DNA from: Labrys wisconsinensis
GTDB taxonomy: Bacteria; Pseudomonadota; Alphaproteobacteria; Rhizobiales; Labraceae
Direction of reading: 5' to 3'
DNA length: 64,000 bases
Assembly (NCBI RefSeq): GCF_030814995.1
Contig: NZ_JAUSVX010000011.1
Span: 62,001 to 126,000, forward strand
Made by a program: the position numbers and the translations under genes. Within the stretch, counting starts at the first letter, position 1; each line of letters starts with the position of its first letter. Positions 27,269 through 35,883 of the stretch are shown here, piece by piece. Below the pieces are notes generated by a model. That model was not told where the DNA came from. It searched no databases and saw nothing but the letters and a program-made list of their open reading frames with translations.

Positions 27269-28194
27269 CCTCCGGACTGGCTGAGGAGATGGATGAAGAC
27301 ATCCTCCAGCCTGGGCTCGACTTCCTCCCAGTGAAGGGCGGCCGCCTCCGGCAGCGAGGCGATGGCCCGGCGCAGCGCCTCGCGATCGGAGCCGGCGACG
27401 TGGAGCGTGCGGCCGAACACGGCGGCCGCCTCCACGCCCGGCGTCTGGCGCAGGAGGCGGGAGGCCCGGTCGATGTCCCGGCCGGTGCCCTCGAAGGTGA
27501 TGAGGCCGGCATTGGCGACCACCTCCGGCGCCGTGCCCTGCACCACGATGCGGCCGTTCGAGAGATAGACGATGCGCTGGCAGCGCTCGGCCTCGTCCAT
27601 GTAGTGGGTCGAGACCAGCACGGTCAGCCCGCGTCCCGCCAGGTCGTGGATCATGTCCCAGAACTCGCGCCGGGCCTTGGCATCGACGCCGGCCGTCGGC
27701 TCGTCGAGAAGCAGCAGCTTCGGGTCGTGCAGGATGCAGGCCGAGAGCGCCAGGCGCTGCTTCCAGCCGCCGGAAAGCTGCCCGGCGAGCTGCGTGGCCC
27801 GGTCGGCGATGCCCATGCGCCGCATGACATCGGCGATGACGGCCTGACGATTGGCAATCTCGTAAAGCCGGGCGACGAATTCGAGGTTCTCCGCCACCGT
27901 GAGATCCTCGTAGAAGCTGAAGCGCTGGGTCATGTAGCCGACCTGGCGCCGGATCTTCAGCGGCTCCTTCAGGACGTCGAACCCCAGGCAGGTCCCCTCG
28001 CCGCCGTCCGGCGTGAGCAGGCCGCAGAGCATGCGGATCGTCGTCGTCTTGCCCGAGCCGTTGGCGCCGAGGAAGCCGCAGATCTCGCCGGTGGGGACCT
28101 GCAGGGTGAGGTCCTCCACCACCTTGCGCTCGCCGAAGCTCTTGCGCAGATGGCGGACGTCGATCGCGAGGGACGGCCCTGCATCCGCGCTCAT
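27265..28194 (-). CDS. ABC-2 type transporter ATP-binding protein
   Basis: 309-residue ATPase with Walker A GANGSGKTT, signature LSGGWKQRLALSACILHD and Walker B LLLLDEPTAGVDAKARREFW, typical of the multidrug (CcmA/YhiH-like) exporter group. The C-terminal ~80 residues form the usual regulatory tail ending LEDVFIHLLSQ. The start overlaps the HlyD gene stop by 4 bp. A single ABC domain is present, unlike the doubled YbhF/RbbA proteins. Confidence 0.92.
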   Translation of the reverse strand: MSADAGPSLAIDVRHLRKSFGERKVVEDLTLQVPTGEICGFLGANGSGKTTTIRMLCGLLTPDGGEGTCLGFDVLKEPLKIRRQVGYMTQRFSFYEDLTVAENLEFVARLYEIANRQAVIADVMRRMGIADRATQLAGQLSGGWKQRLALSACILHDPKLLLLDEPTAGVDAKARREFWDMIHDLAGRGLTVLVSTHYMDEAERCQRIVYLSNGRIVVQGTAPEVVANAGLITFEGTGRDIDRASRLLRQTPGVEAAAVFGRTLHVAGSDREALRRAIASLPEAAALHWEEVEPRLEDVFIHLLSQSGG

Positions 28195-29192
28195 GGCTGG
28201 CCTGCCCGTTCCGGCGGGCTGCCCGCGGGGTGCACGTCGACGGGTTGGCCGGGCTTGAGCAGCATCGCCTGATCCGGCCGCGGCCGGGCCTCGATGAGGT
28301 AGACCAGCTTCGCCCGGGTCGATTCGCTGTAGATGATCGGCGGGGTATATTGCGGCTGCGGCGCCACGAAGCTGATGGTGCCGGTCAGGCCGGCCGGGCA
28401 ATTGTCGCAGCGGATCGACACGCTGTCGCCGCGATGCAGATGGGCGAGATCGGGCTCCGGGACGAAGAAGCGGACGAAGATGTTGGCCGGCGGCAGCAGC
28501 GAGACGACGGGCGCTCCCGCCGCCATCGTCTCGCCCGGCAGGGCCAGCGTGTCGGCGACGCGGCCGCCGACGGGAGCGGCGACGTGGCGCTGGTCGAACC
28601 GCCACTGCGCCTGCGCCAGGGCGGCCCTGGCGGCGCTCACGGCTGCCTCCGCGGCGGCGATCTCGCCCGGCCGGCCCATCGGGGCCTTGATCTGGACCAG
28701 CGCAGCCTCGGCCACCGCGACCCGCGCCACGGCGGAGGTGGCGGCCGCCCGCAGCTGATCGATGTTCTGGAAGGTGGTGTTGCCGCTCTTGAGCAGGGTT
28801 TCAGCCCGCTGCAGGTCGGCCTGCGCCCGCTCGCGCGTCGCAATGGCATCGGCGAGGTTGGCTTCGGCCTGGTTGATCTCGGTCTCCTTGCCGCCGGCCT
28901 GCAGATTGGTGAGCTGGGCCTGGGCCTGGTCGAGCTGATGGCGCGCCTGGTCGACGGCGGCGCTGTCCTGGCTGTCGTCCTGGGCGAAGAGCGGGTCCCC
29001 CTGCTTCACCTCGTCGCCGCGGCCCACGGAGAGGGCGACCAGCGTGCCCTGCTGCGTCGGCCCGACCTTGACGTAGTCGGCCTCGGCATAGCCCTGCCAT
29101 CCGGGGGCGGCCTCGTTGCCCCCGAACTCCCAGAACAGCGCCGCGCCTGCGATCAGCAGCGCGACGATGGAGACTATGAGCGATCGCCTCAC
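28191..29192 (-). CDS. HlyD family membrane-fusion (periplasmic adaptor) protein
   Basis: 333-residue adaptor with an N-terminal membrane anchor (SLIVSIVALLIAGAALFWEFG), lipoyl half-motifs (GTLVALSVGRGDEVKQGDPLF and VAAPVGGRVADTLALPGE), a long Gln/Ala-rich coiled-coil hairpin between them, and a beta-barrel with IFVRFFVPEPDLAHL. A GTG at 29192 is chosen because the anchor follows directly and an operator sits just upstream. The in-frame ATG at 29291 would cross that operator. It links the inner-membrane exporter to an outer-membrane channel not encoded here. Confidence 0.88.
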   Translation of the reverse strand: MRRSLIVSIVALLIAGAALFWEFGGNEAAPGWQGYAEADYVKVGPTQQGTLVALSVGRGDEVKQGDPLFAQDDSQDSAAVDQARHQLDQAQAQLTNLQAGGKETEINQAEANLADAIATRERAQADLQRAETLLKSGNTTFQNIDQLRAAATSAVARVAVAEAALVQIKAPMGRPGEIAAAEAAVSAARAALAQAQWRFDQRHVAAPVGGRVADTLALPGETMAAGAPVVSLLPPANIFVRFFVPEPDLAHLHRGDSVSIRCDNCPAGLTGTISFVAPQPQYTPPIIYSESTRAKLVYLIEARPRPDQAMLLKPGQPVDVHPAGSPPERAGQP

Positions 29193-29204
29193 GGGAGCAC
29201 CAAA

Positions 29205-29227
29205 TGCAACGCATCGATACCGTTGCA
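29205..29227. promoter_or_regulatory. TetR-type operator between hlyD-like and tetR genes
   Basis: A perfect 7-bp inverted repeat TGCAACG-N9-CGTTGCA lies 13 bp upstream of the HlyD start in the divergent gap. On the minus strand a TTGATT / TATTGC pair with 18-bp spacing can be read with its -10 overlapping the right arm, so binding would block the efflux promoter. On the plus strand TTGACA occurs at 29242-29247. Confidence 0.6.
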
Positions 29228-29278
29228 ATATGTGCTGCCTCTTGACAAAATCAAGGCGAAACGTCTCGAAAGTTTCCG

Positions 29279-29944
29279 ATGTCCGCACCACCCCCCGCCA
29301 TCCCTCCGTCCTCGTTCCCCCGCGGCCCGGGCGGACGGCCGACGCGGGAGGAAGCGGAGCGGCGGCACCGGGCGCTGCTCGATGCGGCGGCGCGCCTCTT
29401 CATCGCCAACGGGCTCGACGGCGTCTCCCTGGAAGCGATCGCCGAGGAGGCTGGCGTCGCCAAGCGCTTCGTCTATGCCCGCTATCGCGACAAGGGCGAA
29501 TTGTTCACCGATGCCGTGAGGCGGCTGATCGAGCAGCGTCTCTCCTTCATCGGTGCCTACGAGGTCGGCCCGGCGGCGGTGGAGCAGGGGCTGCTGGCCT
29601 TCGCCGGGATGCTCGAAGCCGCCGCCACGCAGCCCGAGGCGCTGGCGCTCTACCGCCTCATCGTCACCGAGCTCCATCGCTTTCCGGCGCTGAACCGCCT
29701 GTTCACCGACAAGATGCGGCTCACCGTGCTGGGCAGCGTCACGCGCGTGCTCGACGTCTACCGGGCGCGCGGCGAGCTGCGCTTCGACGACGCGGCGTTG
29801 ACGACCGAGCTGTTCGTCACGCTGGTCGTGCAGGGCGCCAGGGGGCGGGCTCTGCTCGGCACCCCTCAGACTGCCGACGAAAAGCACCGGCGCACCGAGG
29901 CGGCCATCCGGCTCTTCCTCGACGGCTGTCGTGCGAGGGGGTAG
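29279..29944 (+). CDS. TetR/AcrR family transcriptional regulator
   Basis: 221-residue repressor. After a Pro-rich leader, the HTH spans about residues 28-75 (ALLDAAARLFIANGLDGVSLEAIAEEAGVAKRFVYARYRDKGELF), followed by an all-helical ligand domain including a TetR_C-like LYRLIVTELHRFPALNRLF stretch. It is divergent from the efflux operon with a perfect palindrome in between, so it most likely represses hlyD-ATPase-permease and itself. The inducer is unknown. Confidence 0.92.
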   Translation: MSAPPPAIPPSSFPRGPGGRPTREEAERRHRALLDAAARLFIANGLDGVSLEAIAEEAGVAKRFVYARYRDKGELFTDAVRRLIEQRLSFIGAYEVGPAAVEQGLLAFAGMLEAAATQPEALALYRLIVTELHRFPALNRLFTDKMRLTVLGSVTRVLDVYRARGELRFDDAALTTELFVTLVVQGARGRALLGTPQTADEKHRRTEAAIRLFLDGCRARG

Positions 29945-29963
29945 CGAGGCTCGGGAGAGCCGA

Positions 29964-30001
29964 TCGCGCGGGAAGCCGCCGATCACGATAGGCCCGCGCG
30001 A
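29964..30001 (+). terminator. GC-rich hairpin after tetR
   Basis: A perfect 9-bp inverted repeat TCGCGCGGG / CCCGCGCGA (29964-29972 and 29993-30001) with a 20-base spacer, 20 bp after the tetR stop. No T tract follows, so this is a weak candidate. Confidence 0.35.
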
Positions 30002-30188
30002 GCCGCCGCGGATGTTCCGGGGCGCGTTGCCGCATGGGATCGGCGGCGGTTTCGGCGCATGGTGAACGTGCCGTGAGGCGGGGGATCGCTGCGAGAATCG
30101 CGCCGGAGCATCCGACCTCATGGAACCGAGATCCGAGCCGGCCGGCGGCCTCCCGACCGAGATCCGAGGAACCGCCGAGCGCGGTGGG

Positions 30189-32042
30189 ATGCGCCGCTGG
30201 GTCTGCCTCGCTCTTGCGCTCGGATGCCTGTCCGTGCCGTTGGCGGCCGACGTGACGATCGGGCATGCCGGGGAGCCGGCGGGGCGGATCGTCGGCCGCA
30301 TCGACGGCATCAGCCGGGACGGCGAGCAGGTCTTCCTGTCAGGCTGGGCCTGCCAGCAGGGCCGCACCGACTCGATCGACATCCACATCTATGCCGCCGC
30401 GGCCGGCGCACCGACGCGAAAGGTGTTCGTCACCGCCAGCCATGCGAATTTCGACAGCGAGCCCGCGGTCGAGCGGGCCTGCCATGACGGGGCGGGCGGC
30501 AAGCATCGCTTCCTGGTGGCCCTGCCGTTCGGCGACACCGCGCGCGATCTCTACGACGTCCATGGCATCCGCATCGTCGCAGGCGTGCCGAATGACGCGA
30601 TCGGCGGGTCGGGCGAGCCTTTGCGCGATCTCGGCGTGCCGTCGATGCCGTTTCGCAGCGCCACCGTCCCGCCTTTGCCGGGCGCCTATGCCGCGAGCCC
30701 CGTGCACCCGCGCGTGTTCACCACGCCGGCCGAGCTGAAGGACCTGGCGGCACGGGTCGATCGCCCCGGAAGCTATTCGGCGCAGCGGTTCGAGCAGCTC
30801 GCCGGCCAGGTCGCGCGCGACCTGACATCGGCTCGGGACTGGGACGCAACCTATGCCGGCTGCTCCATCGAGCCCTATCTCTATGCCTTCTCCTACGAGC
30901 CGCAGGACGGCCACGATGCCGAGACGCATGCCGCCCTGAAGCTCGCCCCTGCGACCGAGGCGCCCGCCGGGGGCGCCGTGGTGGCGTCCCGGCTGGCGCT
31001 CTACGCGGCCCTGGTCGAGAACGGGGCCGTCGCGCCTCGGGGCTCACCCGGCTCCGATCGGGCGGCGGCGCTGGCGAAGCGGATCCTGCTCGCCTGGGCC
31101 GTTCACGGCTTCCCGCGCGACCGCGACGGGCGCTTCCTGCCGCTGTCCGCGCTCTCCTGCGATTCCGCCGGCCATATCGTGCCATATGCCGGCTGGGCCC
31201 TGCCGCTGCAGCTCGGCCGGGGCGTGGTCTATTCCGTGCACGCGGAGGACCTGCTCCAGGCCATCCACGCCCTCGACGCGTCGGAGGAGGCGCGCCTCGA
31301 CGCCATGCACGGCGCGTTGTTCGAGCTCATCCGCGAGGGCTACAACCAGAGCGACGGGCGGCCGCAGCCCGAATGCCAGCGCTACACGAACGGCGATGCG
31401 AACGGCACGGCGGCGCTGCTCGCCATCGCGCGCCTGCTCGGCGACCAGCGCCGATTCGATGCGGTCCTCTACGGCAATGACCGCGGCATCCCCGTCATCA
31501 TGCCGTGGCTGAGGCTGTTCGACGGCGCGATCTACGGCGTCGGCGACAAGCCCATGCCTTGCTACCCCAACACCGGCCCGGACGGACTGCACGGCGGGCT
31601 GGGCTTCACGACGCCGGACGTCGCTCCGGGAGAAGTCCAGGATCGCTATCGCGCCGGTGTCCTGCAGACGTTCGGCTATCCCATGTTCACGCTCGAGCGG
31701 CTGATCGACGCCGCGGAGCTCCTGCGGACCGCGGGCTTCGATCCCTATCGCTATCGCGGCAATCACGGGCAATCGATCGAGATGGCGCTGCAATATTATG
31801 CCTGCTACGGCAGGACGCCCGGGTTCTACGCAACCGTCACCCGCGACAACGCGCGCATGTGCCCCAACGACCAGCAATATGACGGCAAGGTCGTCAACGG
31901 CGTCGAGGCCAACATGCTGATCGGCGCCTATCGATTTCCCGGGGACCCGGCGATCACGGCGGTCGAGGACGCCGCGAAGGCCAGGGTTTCGTCGGGGGCC
32001 TTCGCCCTGGACGCGATCCTGTTCGGAAAATGGCGCGGCTGA
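30189..32042 (+). CDS. Secreted protein with alginate lyase-like C-terminal domain
   Basis: About 617 residues with a clear signal peptide (MRRWVCLALALGCLSVPLAA). An N-terminal module of ~120 residues (IVGRIDGISRDGEQVFLSGWACQQG ... IRIVAG) resembles a beta-sandwich module found on secreted rhizobial proteins. It is followed by an alpha-toroid region with HPRVFTTPAELKDLAARV, YAGWALPLQLGRGVVYSVHAED and NGDANGTAALLAIARLLG, which resembles the alginate-lyase/heparinase fold. An in-frame ATG at 30120 lies upstream, but the signal peptide favours 30189. Its polysaccharide target is unknown. It converges on the S8-RTX protease. Confidence 0.7.
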   Translation: MRRWVCLALALGCLSVPLAADVTIGHAGEPAGRIVGRIDGISRDGEQVFLSGWACQQGRTDSIDIHIYAAAAGAPTRKVFVTASHANFDSEPAVERACHDGAGGKHRFLVALPFGDTARDLYDVHGIRIVAGVPNDAIGGSGEPLRDLGVPSMPFRSATVPPLPGAYAASPVHPRVFTTPAELKDLAARVDRPGSYSAQRFEQLAGQVARDLTSARDWDATYAGCSIEPYLYAFSYEPQDGHDAETHAALKLAPATEAPAGGAVVASRLALYAALVENGAVAPRGSPGSDRAAALAKRILLAWAVHGFPRDRDGRFLPLSALSCDSAGHIVPYAGWALPLQLGRGVVYSVHAEDLLQAIHALDASEEARLDAMHGALFELIREGYNQSDGRPQPECQRYTNGDANGTAALLAIARLLGDQRRFDAVLYGNDRGIPVIMPWLRLFDGAIYGVGDKPMPCYPNTGPDGLHGGLGFTTPDVAPGEVQDRYRAGVLQTFGYPMFTLERLIDAAELLRTAGFDPYRYRGNHGQSIEMALQYYACYGRTPGFYATVTRDNARMCPNDQQYDGKVVNGVEANMLIGAYRFPGDPAITAVEDAAKARVSSGAFALDAILFGKWRG

Positions 32043-32107
32043 AGAACGGACGCGCCCTGGCCCGCGGCGACGAAGCGCGCGGCCTCCGGGTCAGGCTCCC
32101 TGCGCCG

Positions 32108-35100
32108 TCACAGCACGAAATCGCCCGCCTGCAGCGACGTCACGCCGCGCAGCAGGATCGAGAAATCGGCGGCGCCGTCGCCGTCGACGTCTCCGGACAC
32201 GGTGGCGTTGCCGGCCGAGACGGCATAGTGCAGCTCCCCGGCATGGTGGCTGAACGCGCCCGTGCCGATGAAGCTGAAGATCTGGTTGCCGCCGACCCCG
32301 GTCTTGGCATCGATGAGGTGCAGATCGATCTTGTCGGCCTGCGCATGGCTGAAGTCGAGGATGGTGTCGTAGTTGCCGGTCCCCAGCTTGCTGTCGCCGA
32401 TGGCGGAGAAGATGAAGCGGTCGGCGCCGAGGCCGCCGGTGAGGCGGTCGGCACCGGCGCCGCCGGTCAGCTGATCCGTGCCGGCGCCGCCGTTCAGGCT
32501 GTCATTGCCGGCTCCGCCCAGAAGCTGGTCGTTGCCGTCATTGCCTGCGAGCGCGTCGTTGCCGGCTCCGCCGTTGAGGATGTTGTTGCCGCTGTTGCCG
32601 GTGAGGGCATTGTCGAGCCCGTTGCCCGTGCCGTTGATATTGGCCGTCCCGGTGAGGACGAGGTTTTCCACGTCGCCGGCGACGCGGCTGCTCGTGGCCA
32701 GGCTGAATCCGATCGACGAGTAGACCTTGTCGATGCCGTCGCCGCCGGCCTCGTCGACCACATCGCCGACGCTGTCGACGTAGTAGATGTCGTTGCCGGC
32801 CCCGCCCGCCATGTGGTCGCCCCTGGCGCCGCCGTTCAGGACGTCGTCGCCGCCGTAGCCGTAGAGGTCGTCGACTCCGTCCAGGCCGGACAGCACGTTG
32901 TCGCCGAGATTGCCCTTGATGGTGTTGGCCAGGGCGTTGCCGGTGCCCCTGAGGTCGGCGCCGCCGGAGAGGAGCAGATCCTCCACGTTCGCCCCGAGCG
33001 TCCACGAAATGGAGGATTCCACCCGGTCGAGGCCCTGGTTGGTCAGCTCGACGACGAGGTCGTGGGCGTCGTCGACCCTGTAGACGTCGTTGCCGGTCCC
33101 GCCCTTCAGCGTGTCGGCGCCGCCCCCTCCGTCGAGCACGTCGTTTCCGGCACCGCCGGTCAATGCGTTGGCCAAGCCGTCGCCGAACAGCGCGTCGTTG
33201 CCGGATCCGCCGATCACGTTCTCGATGTTGCGGAGCGTGTCCTCCGCCGCCCCGCCGATGGTGACGGTCGCATCGCTGGCGCCGGCGAGGTGTACGAGGA
33301 CGGAGCGCGTCTCGTAGGCATAGTCCGCGGTGTCGACGCCGTCGCCGCCGTCGAGGATGTCGAAGCCCCAGCCGCCGTTGAGGACATCGTTGCCGCCCTC
33401 GCCGTCGAGCTCGTTGTCGCGCTCGTTGCCGTACATGACGTTGTCGAGCGCGTTGCCGAACAGCGAGAAGTCGCGATGGCCGATGATGGCGCCGTTCTCG
33501 ATGTTGTCGCCGAGCTGGTAGGCGAGCGAGTAGCCACCGATATACTGCGTGCTCGGCGCCGCGCTGACCCAGACCGTGTCGATGCCTTCGCCGGCCTTCT
33601 CGTCGACCGTGTCGTAGTAGTCGGCGATCTCGTGGCCGATCAGGATCTCGGTGATGTCGTCGAGAATGTAGAGGTCGTTGCCGGCGCCGCCGCGCAGCGT
33701 GTCGAGCCCGGCCCCGCCGTGCAGGGTGTCGTTGCCGTTGCCGCCGAGCGCGGTGTCGTCGCCCTCGCCGCCTTCCAGGTTGTCGTTGCCGTCGCCCCCC
33801 TGGAGGAAGTCGTCGCCCTCGCCGCCGTCGATGGTGTCGTTGCCGGCCTCGCCCGACAGGCTGTCGAAGGCGGCGCCCCCTTCGATCCAGTCATTGCCGC
33901 CGCCGCCGCCGATGGCATCCTCGCCGCGTCCGCCGGAGAGGTGGTTGGCAAGGCCGTTGCCGAGCAGGATGTCGCTGCCGTCGCCGCCATAGGCATTCTC
34001 GATGGTGGCGGCGATCGTCAGCGAGCGGCCGGCGATGGTGCTGGTCACGCTCCGCGACAGGTCGATGAAGCTGTTGCTCGTCACCGCCGCAGCGTTGATC
34101 GTGTCGATGCCGAACGTGTCGTGGAGCGTGGCGCGGGCGCCGTCGCCTGCGATCGCGGCATTGCTGCCGAACTCGTCGGTGTAGACATAGGTGTCGTTGT
34201 TGGTGGCGCCGCTGCCGTAGACGTCGAGCCGGGCGGTGGAGACGAAGCCGGTGTCGCCGCCGACCTTGTCGATCACCCGCACCGTCCAGGTGCCGTTCGA
34301 ATCTTCGCCATGGAACGCGTTGGAGGTGAAGGTCCAGCCGTTGAGGTCGCGGCTGCCGCCGCTGTTGTCGAGCAGGCGGCTTTCCGTGCCGGACGGCGAG
34401 ATCAGGTAGATCTCCAGGTCCGAGGCATAGGTGTGGGTGATGCCGAGATTGAGCGTCACCTGCTCGACGTCGATGTCGCCGCCCACGGTGAAGCTGAAGG
34501 AGATGCCGGTGCTGTTGGCGTCGGGCACGGTGACGTTCGGATTGGCCGTGCTGGACCAGTGCTCCTCGTTGGCGAGCGTGCTCTGGTCGGTCCAGGTCTC
34601 GGCGAGTCGCACGGCGGCCCTGGCATCGACCATGCCATAGCCGTAGTCGTTGGAGAAATGCATGCCGCCGCCGTTCCAGTTGGTGGCGGCGTTGATGGTC
34701 CAGGGGTCGAGCTCGCCGTTCTGGAGCTGCGCCGGCGTGGCGCCGACCGCGATGGCCGAGCCGGTGTGGTGGGCCGTCAGGGCGAGGATGTCGCGCACGT
34801 CGCGATAGCCAAGGTTCGGATTGGCTTCGAGCATCAGGGCGACGATGCCGGTGACCTGGGGCGCGGCAAAGGAGGTCCCCACCGTCTCGACATGGTTGCC
34901 GCTCGCAAAGCCCGACGTGCCGGTGAGGTCGGTCGTCCAGATGCCGGGCTCGCCGCCGCTCCAAGCGCCTTGCGCGGCGGCCGAGACCAGGATGTTCGCG
35001 CCGGGGGAGGAATAGTCGGCGACGAACCCGTCCTGCCCGACGCCCGCCACCGTCACCGAGAAGCGGCTCTCGGCCGTCGGGCCGGTGGTGTTGGCGTCGC

Positions 35101-35668
35101 CGACGACATGGTCCCAGGCCTGGCCGGCGCGGGTGTTGTTCGCCGCGGCGACGACCACGGTGCCGAGCCCGCCGCGGCCGTTGGTGACGGCGTCGAGGAT
35201 GCCGTTGGCGACGGCGAGGTAGTTGGGGTCGGTCTGGGCCACCGAGAAGGCCGAGGAGCCCCAGCTGTGGTTGACCACGTCGAAGTCGCGCATGTGCAGC
35301 GCCGCCGTGGTGCGGGCGCTGGTCGATTCCACCGTCGAGCTGCCCCAGATCGGCACGCTGGAATAGGTGGCGCCATAGGCGATGCCGACGATGCCGTCGC
35401 CCGAGCCGGTGTCGTTGCGCTCGGCCGCGATGATGCCCGTCACCGCCGTGCCGTGGTCCTGCGCCAGCCCGCTCTGCGAGCCGAAATCTCGCGTCGAATC
35501 GTGGTTGCCGTTGAGATCGGGATGACTGTGCTGGACGCCGTTGTCGAAGATGCCGATGTGAACGCCGGCGCCGGTATAGTCGTCCCAGACGGCATTCTGG
35601 CCCCAGACGACGTCGATGGCCTGCAGGTACCATTGGCTGGTGAAGAGCTGATCGGTGGGGAGCGTCAT
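32108..35668 (-). CDS. S8 (kexin-like) serine protease with P-domain and RTX calcium-binding repeats
   Basis: About 1186 residues. From ATG 35668 (AAGGAT upstream; GTG 35674 is the alternative), a subtilase domain fills residues ~10-365 with Asp42 (IFDNGVQHSHPD), His72 (DHGTAVTGIIAAE) and Ser266 (GTSFAAPQVTG). A proprotein-convertase P-domain follows at ~375-510 (VEQVTLNLGITHTYASDLEIYLISPSGT ... VRVIDKVGGD). Then come many GGxGxDxLxGG RTX nonapeptides to ~1085 and a serralysin-type C-terminal module (RFIFSAIGDS, ILDFSHAQADKIDL). There is no N-terminal signal peptide, so type I secretion through the C-terminus is expected. No type I exporter genes are in the window. Confidence 0.9.
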   Translation of the reverse strand: MTLPTDQLFTSQWYLQAIDVVWGQNAVWDDYTGAGVHIGIFDNGVQHSHPDLNGNHDSTRDFGSQSGLAQDHGTAVTGIIAAERNDTGSGDGIVGIAYGATYSSVPIWGSSTVESTSARTTAALHMRDFDVVNHSWGSSAFSVAQTDPNYLAVANGILDAVTNGRGGLGTVVVAAANNTRAGQAWDHVVGDANTTGPTAESRFSVTVAGVGQDGFVADYSSPGANILVSAAAQGAWSGGEPGIWTTDLTGTSGFASGNHVETVGTSFAAPQVTGIVALMLEANPNLGYRDVRDILALTAHHTGSAIAVGATPAQLQNGELDPWTINAATNWNGGGMHFSNDYGYGMVDARAAVRLAETWTDQSTLANEEHWSSTANPNVTVPDANSTGISFSFTVGGDIDVEQVTLNLGITHTYASDLEIYLISPSGTESRLLDNSGGSRDLNGWTFTSNAFHGEDSNGTWTVRVIDKVGGDTGFVSTARLDVYGSGATNNDTYVYTDEFGSNAAIAGDGARATLHDTFGIDTINAAAVTSNSFIDLSRSVTSTIAGRSLTIAATIENAYGGDGSDILLGNGLANHLSGGRGEDAIGGGGGNDWIEGGAAFDSLSGEAGNDTIDGGEGDDFLQGGDGNDNLEGGEGDDTALGGNGNDTLHGGAGLDTLRGGAGNDLYILDDITEILIGHEIADYYDTVDEKAGEGIDTVWVSAAPSTQYIGGYSLAYQLGDNIENGAIIGHRDFSLFGNALDNVMYGNERDNELDGEGGNDVLNGGWGFDILDGGDGVDTADYAYETRSVLVHLAGASDATVTIGGAAEDTLRNIENVIGGSGNDALFGDGLANALTGGAGNDVLDGGGGADTLKGGTGNDVYRVDDAHDLVVELTNQGLDRVESSISWTLGANVEDLLLSGGADLRGTGNALANTIKGNLGDNVLSGLDGVDDLYGYGGDDVLNGGARGDHMAGGAGNDIYYVDSVGDVVDEAGGDGIDKVYSSIGFSLATSSRVAGDVENLVLTGTANINGTGNGLDNALTGNSGNNILNGGAGNDALAGNDGNDQLLGGAGNDSLNGGAGTDQLTGGAGADRLTGGLGADRFIFSAIGDSKLGTGNYDTILDFSHAQADKIDLHLIDAKTGVGGNQIFSFIGTGAFSHHAGELHYAVSAGNATVSGDVDGDGAADFSILLRGVTSLQAGDFVL

Positions 35669-35822
35669 GCGCACATCCTTTCGCGCGGCGGGGGCCGGCC
35701 GGATCGAGGAGCCCGACCGAGGGGCGGGGGCCGCCGGCGGGATCCGAGCCGGTTCAGCCCGGCGCCGGGATCACCGCATCCTGCTCTTTCGTTCCGCGAG
35801 GTCGTCGGCTTTCGCGCCACCT

Positions 35823-35855
35823 TACGTAGCGTAGGGTAGGGTAGGACTTTCCTAC
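35823..35855. promoter_or_regulatory. Repeated GTAGGG units and inverted repeat upstream of the protease gene
   Basis: In the 215-bp gap before the protease start, the sequence shows successive GTAGC, GTAGGG, TAGGG, TAGGA units ending in a perfect inverted repeat GTAGGA-CTT-TCCTAC (35841-35855). It may be a regulatory site for the protease. The rest of the gap shows no gene. Confidence 0.4.
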
Positions 35856-35883
35856 GAAGGCTCACGCCGCGGATAGGGCCAGA

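Noticed and set aside
26138-29192. The HlyD-ABC system as the type I exporter of the RTX protease
   Set aside because: Its permease is a separate ABC-2 type protein and the ATPase lacks the fused membrane domain of type I secretion exporters; it is also under its own tetR control.
32400-34000. Periodic GGCGGC/GTCGTTGCCG repeats that could suggest a CRISPR or satellite array
   Set aside because: The periodicity is 27 bp, in frame with coding RTX nonapeptides, and units vary at third codon positions; no identical repeats with unique spacers are present.
32030-35839. A 1269-codon open frame on the plus strand across the protease gene
   Set aside because: It is the antisense of the RTX repeats; its translation is low-complexity Val/Ala/Asp-rich with no family signature, while the minus strand has a full catalytic triad and domains.
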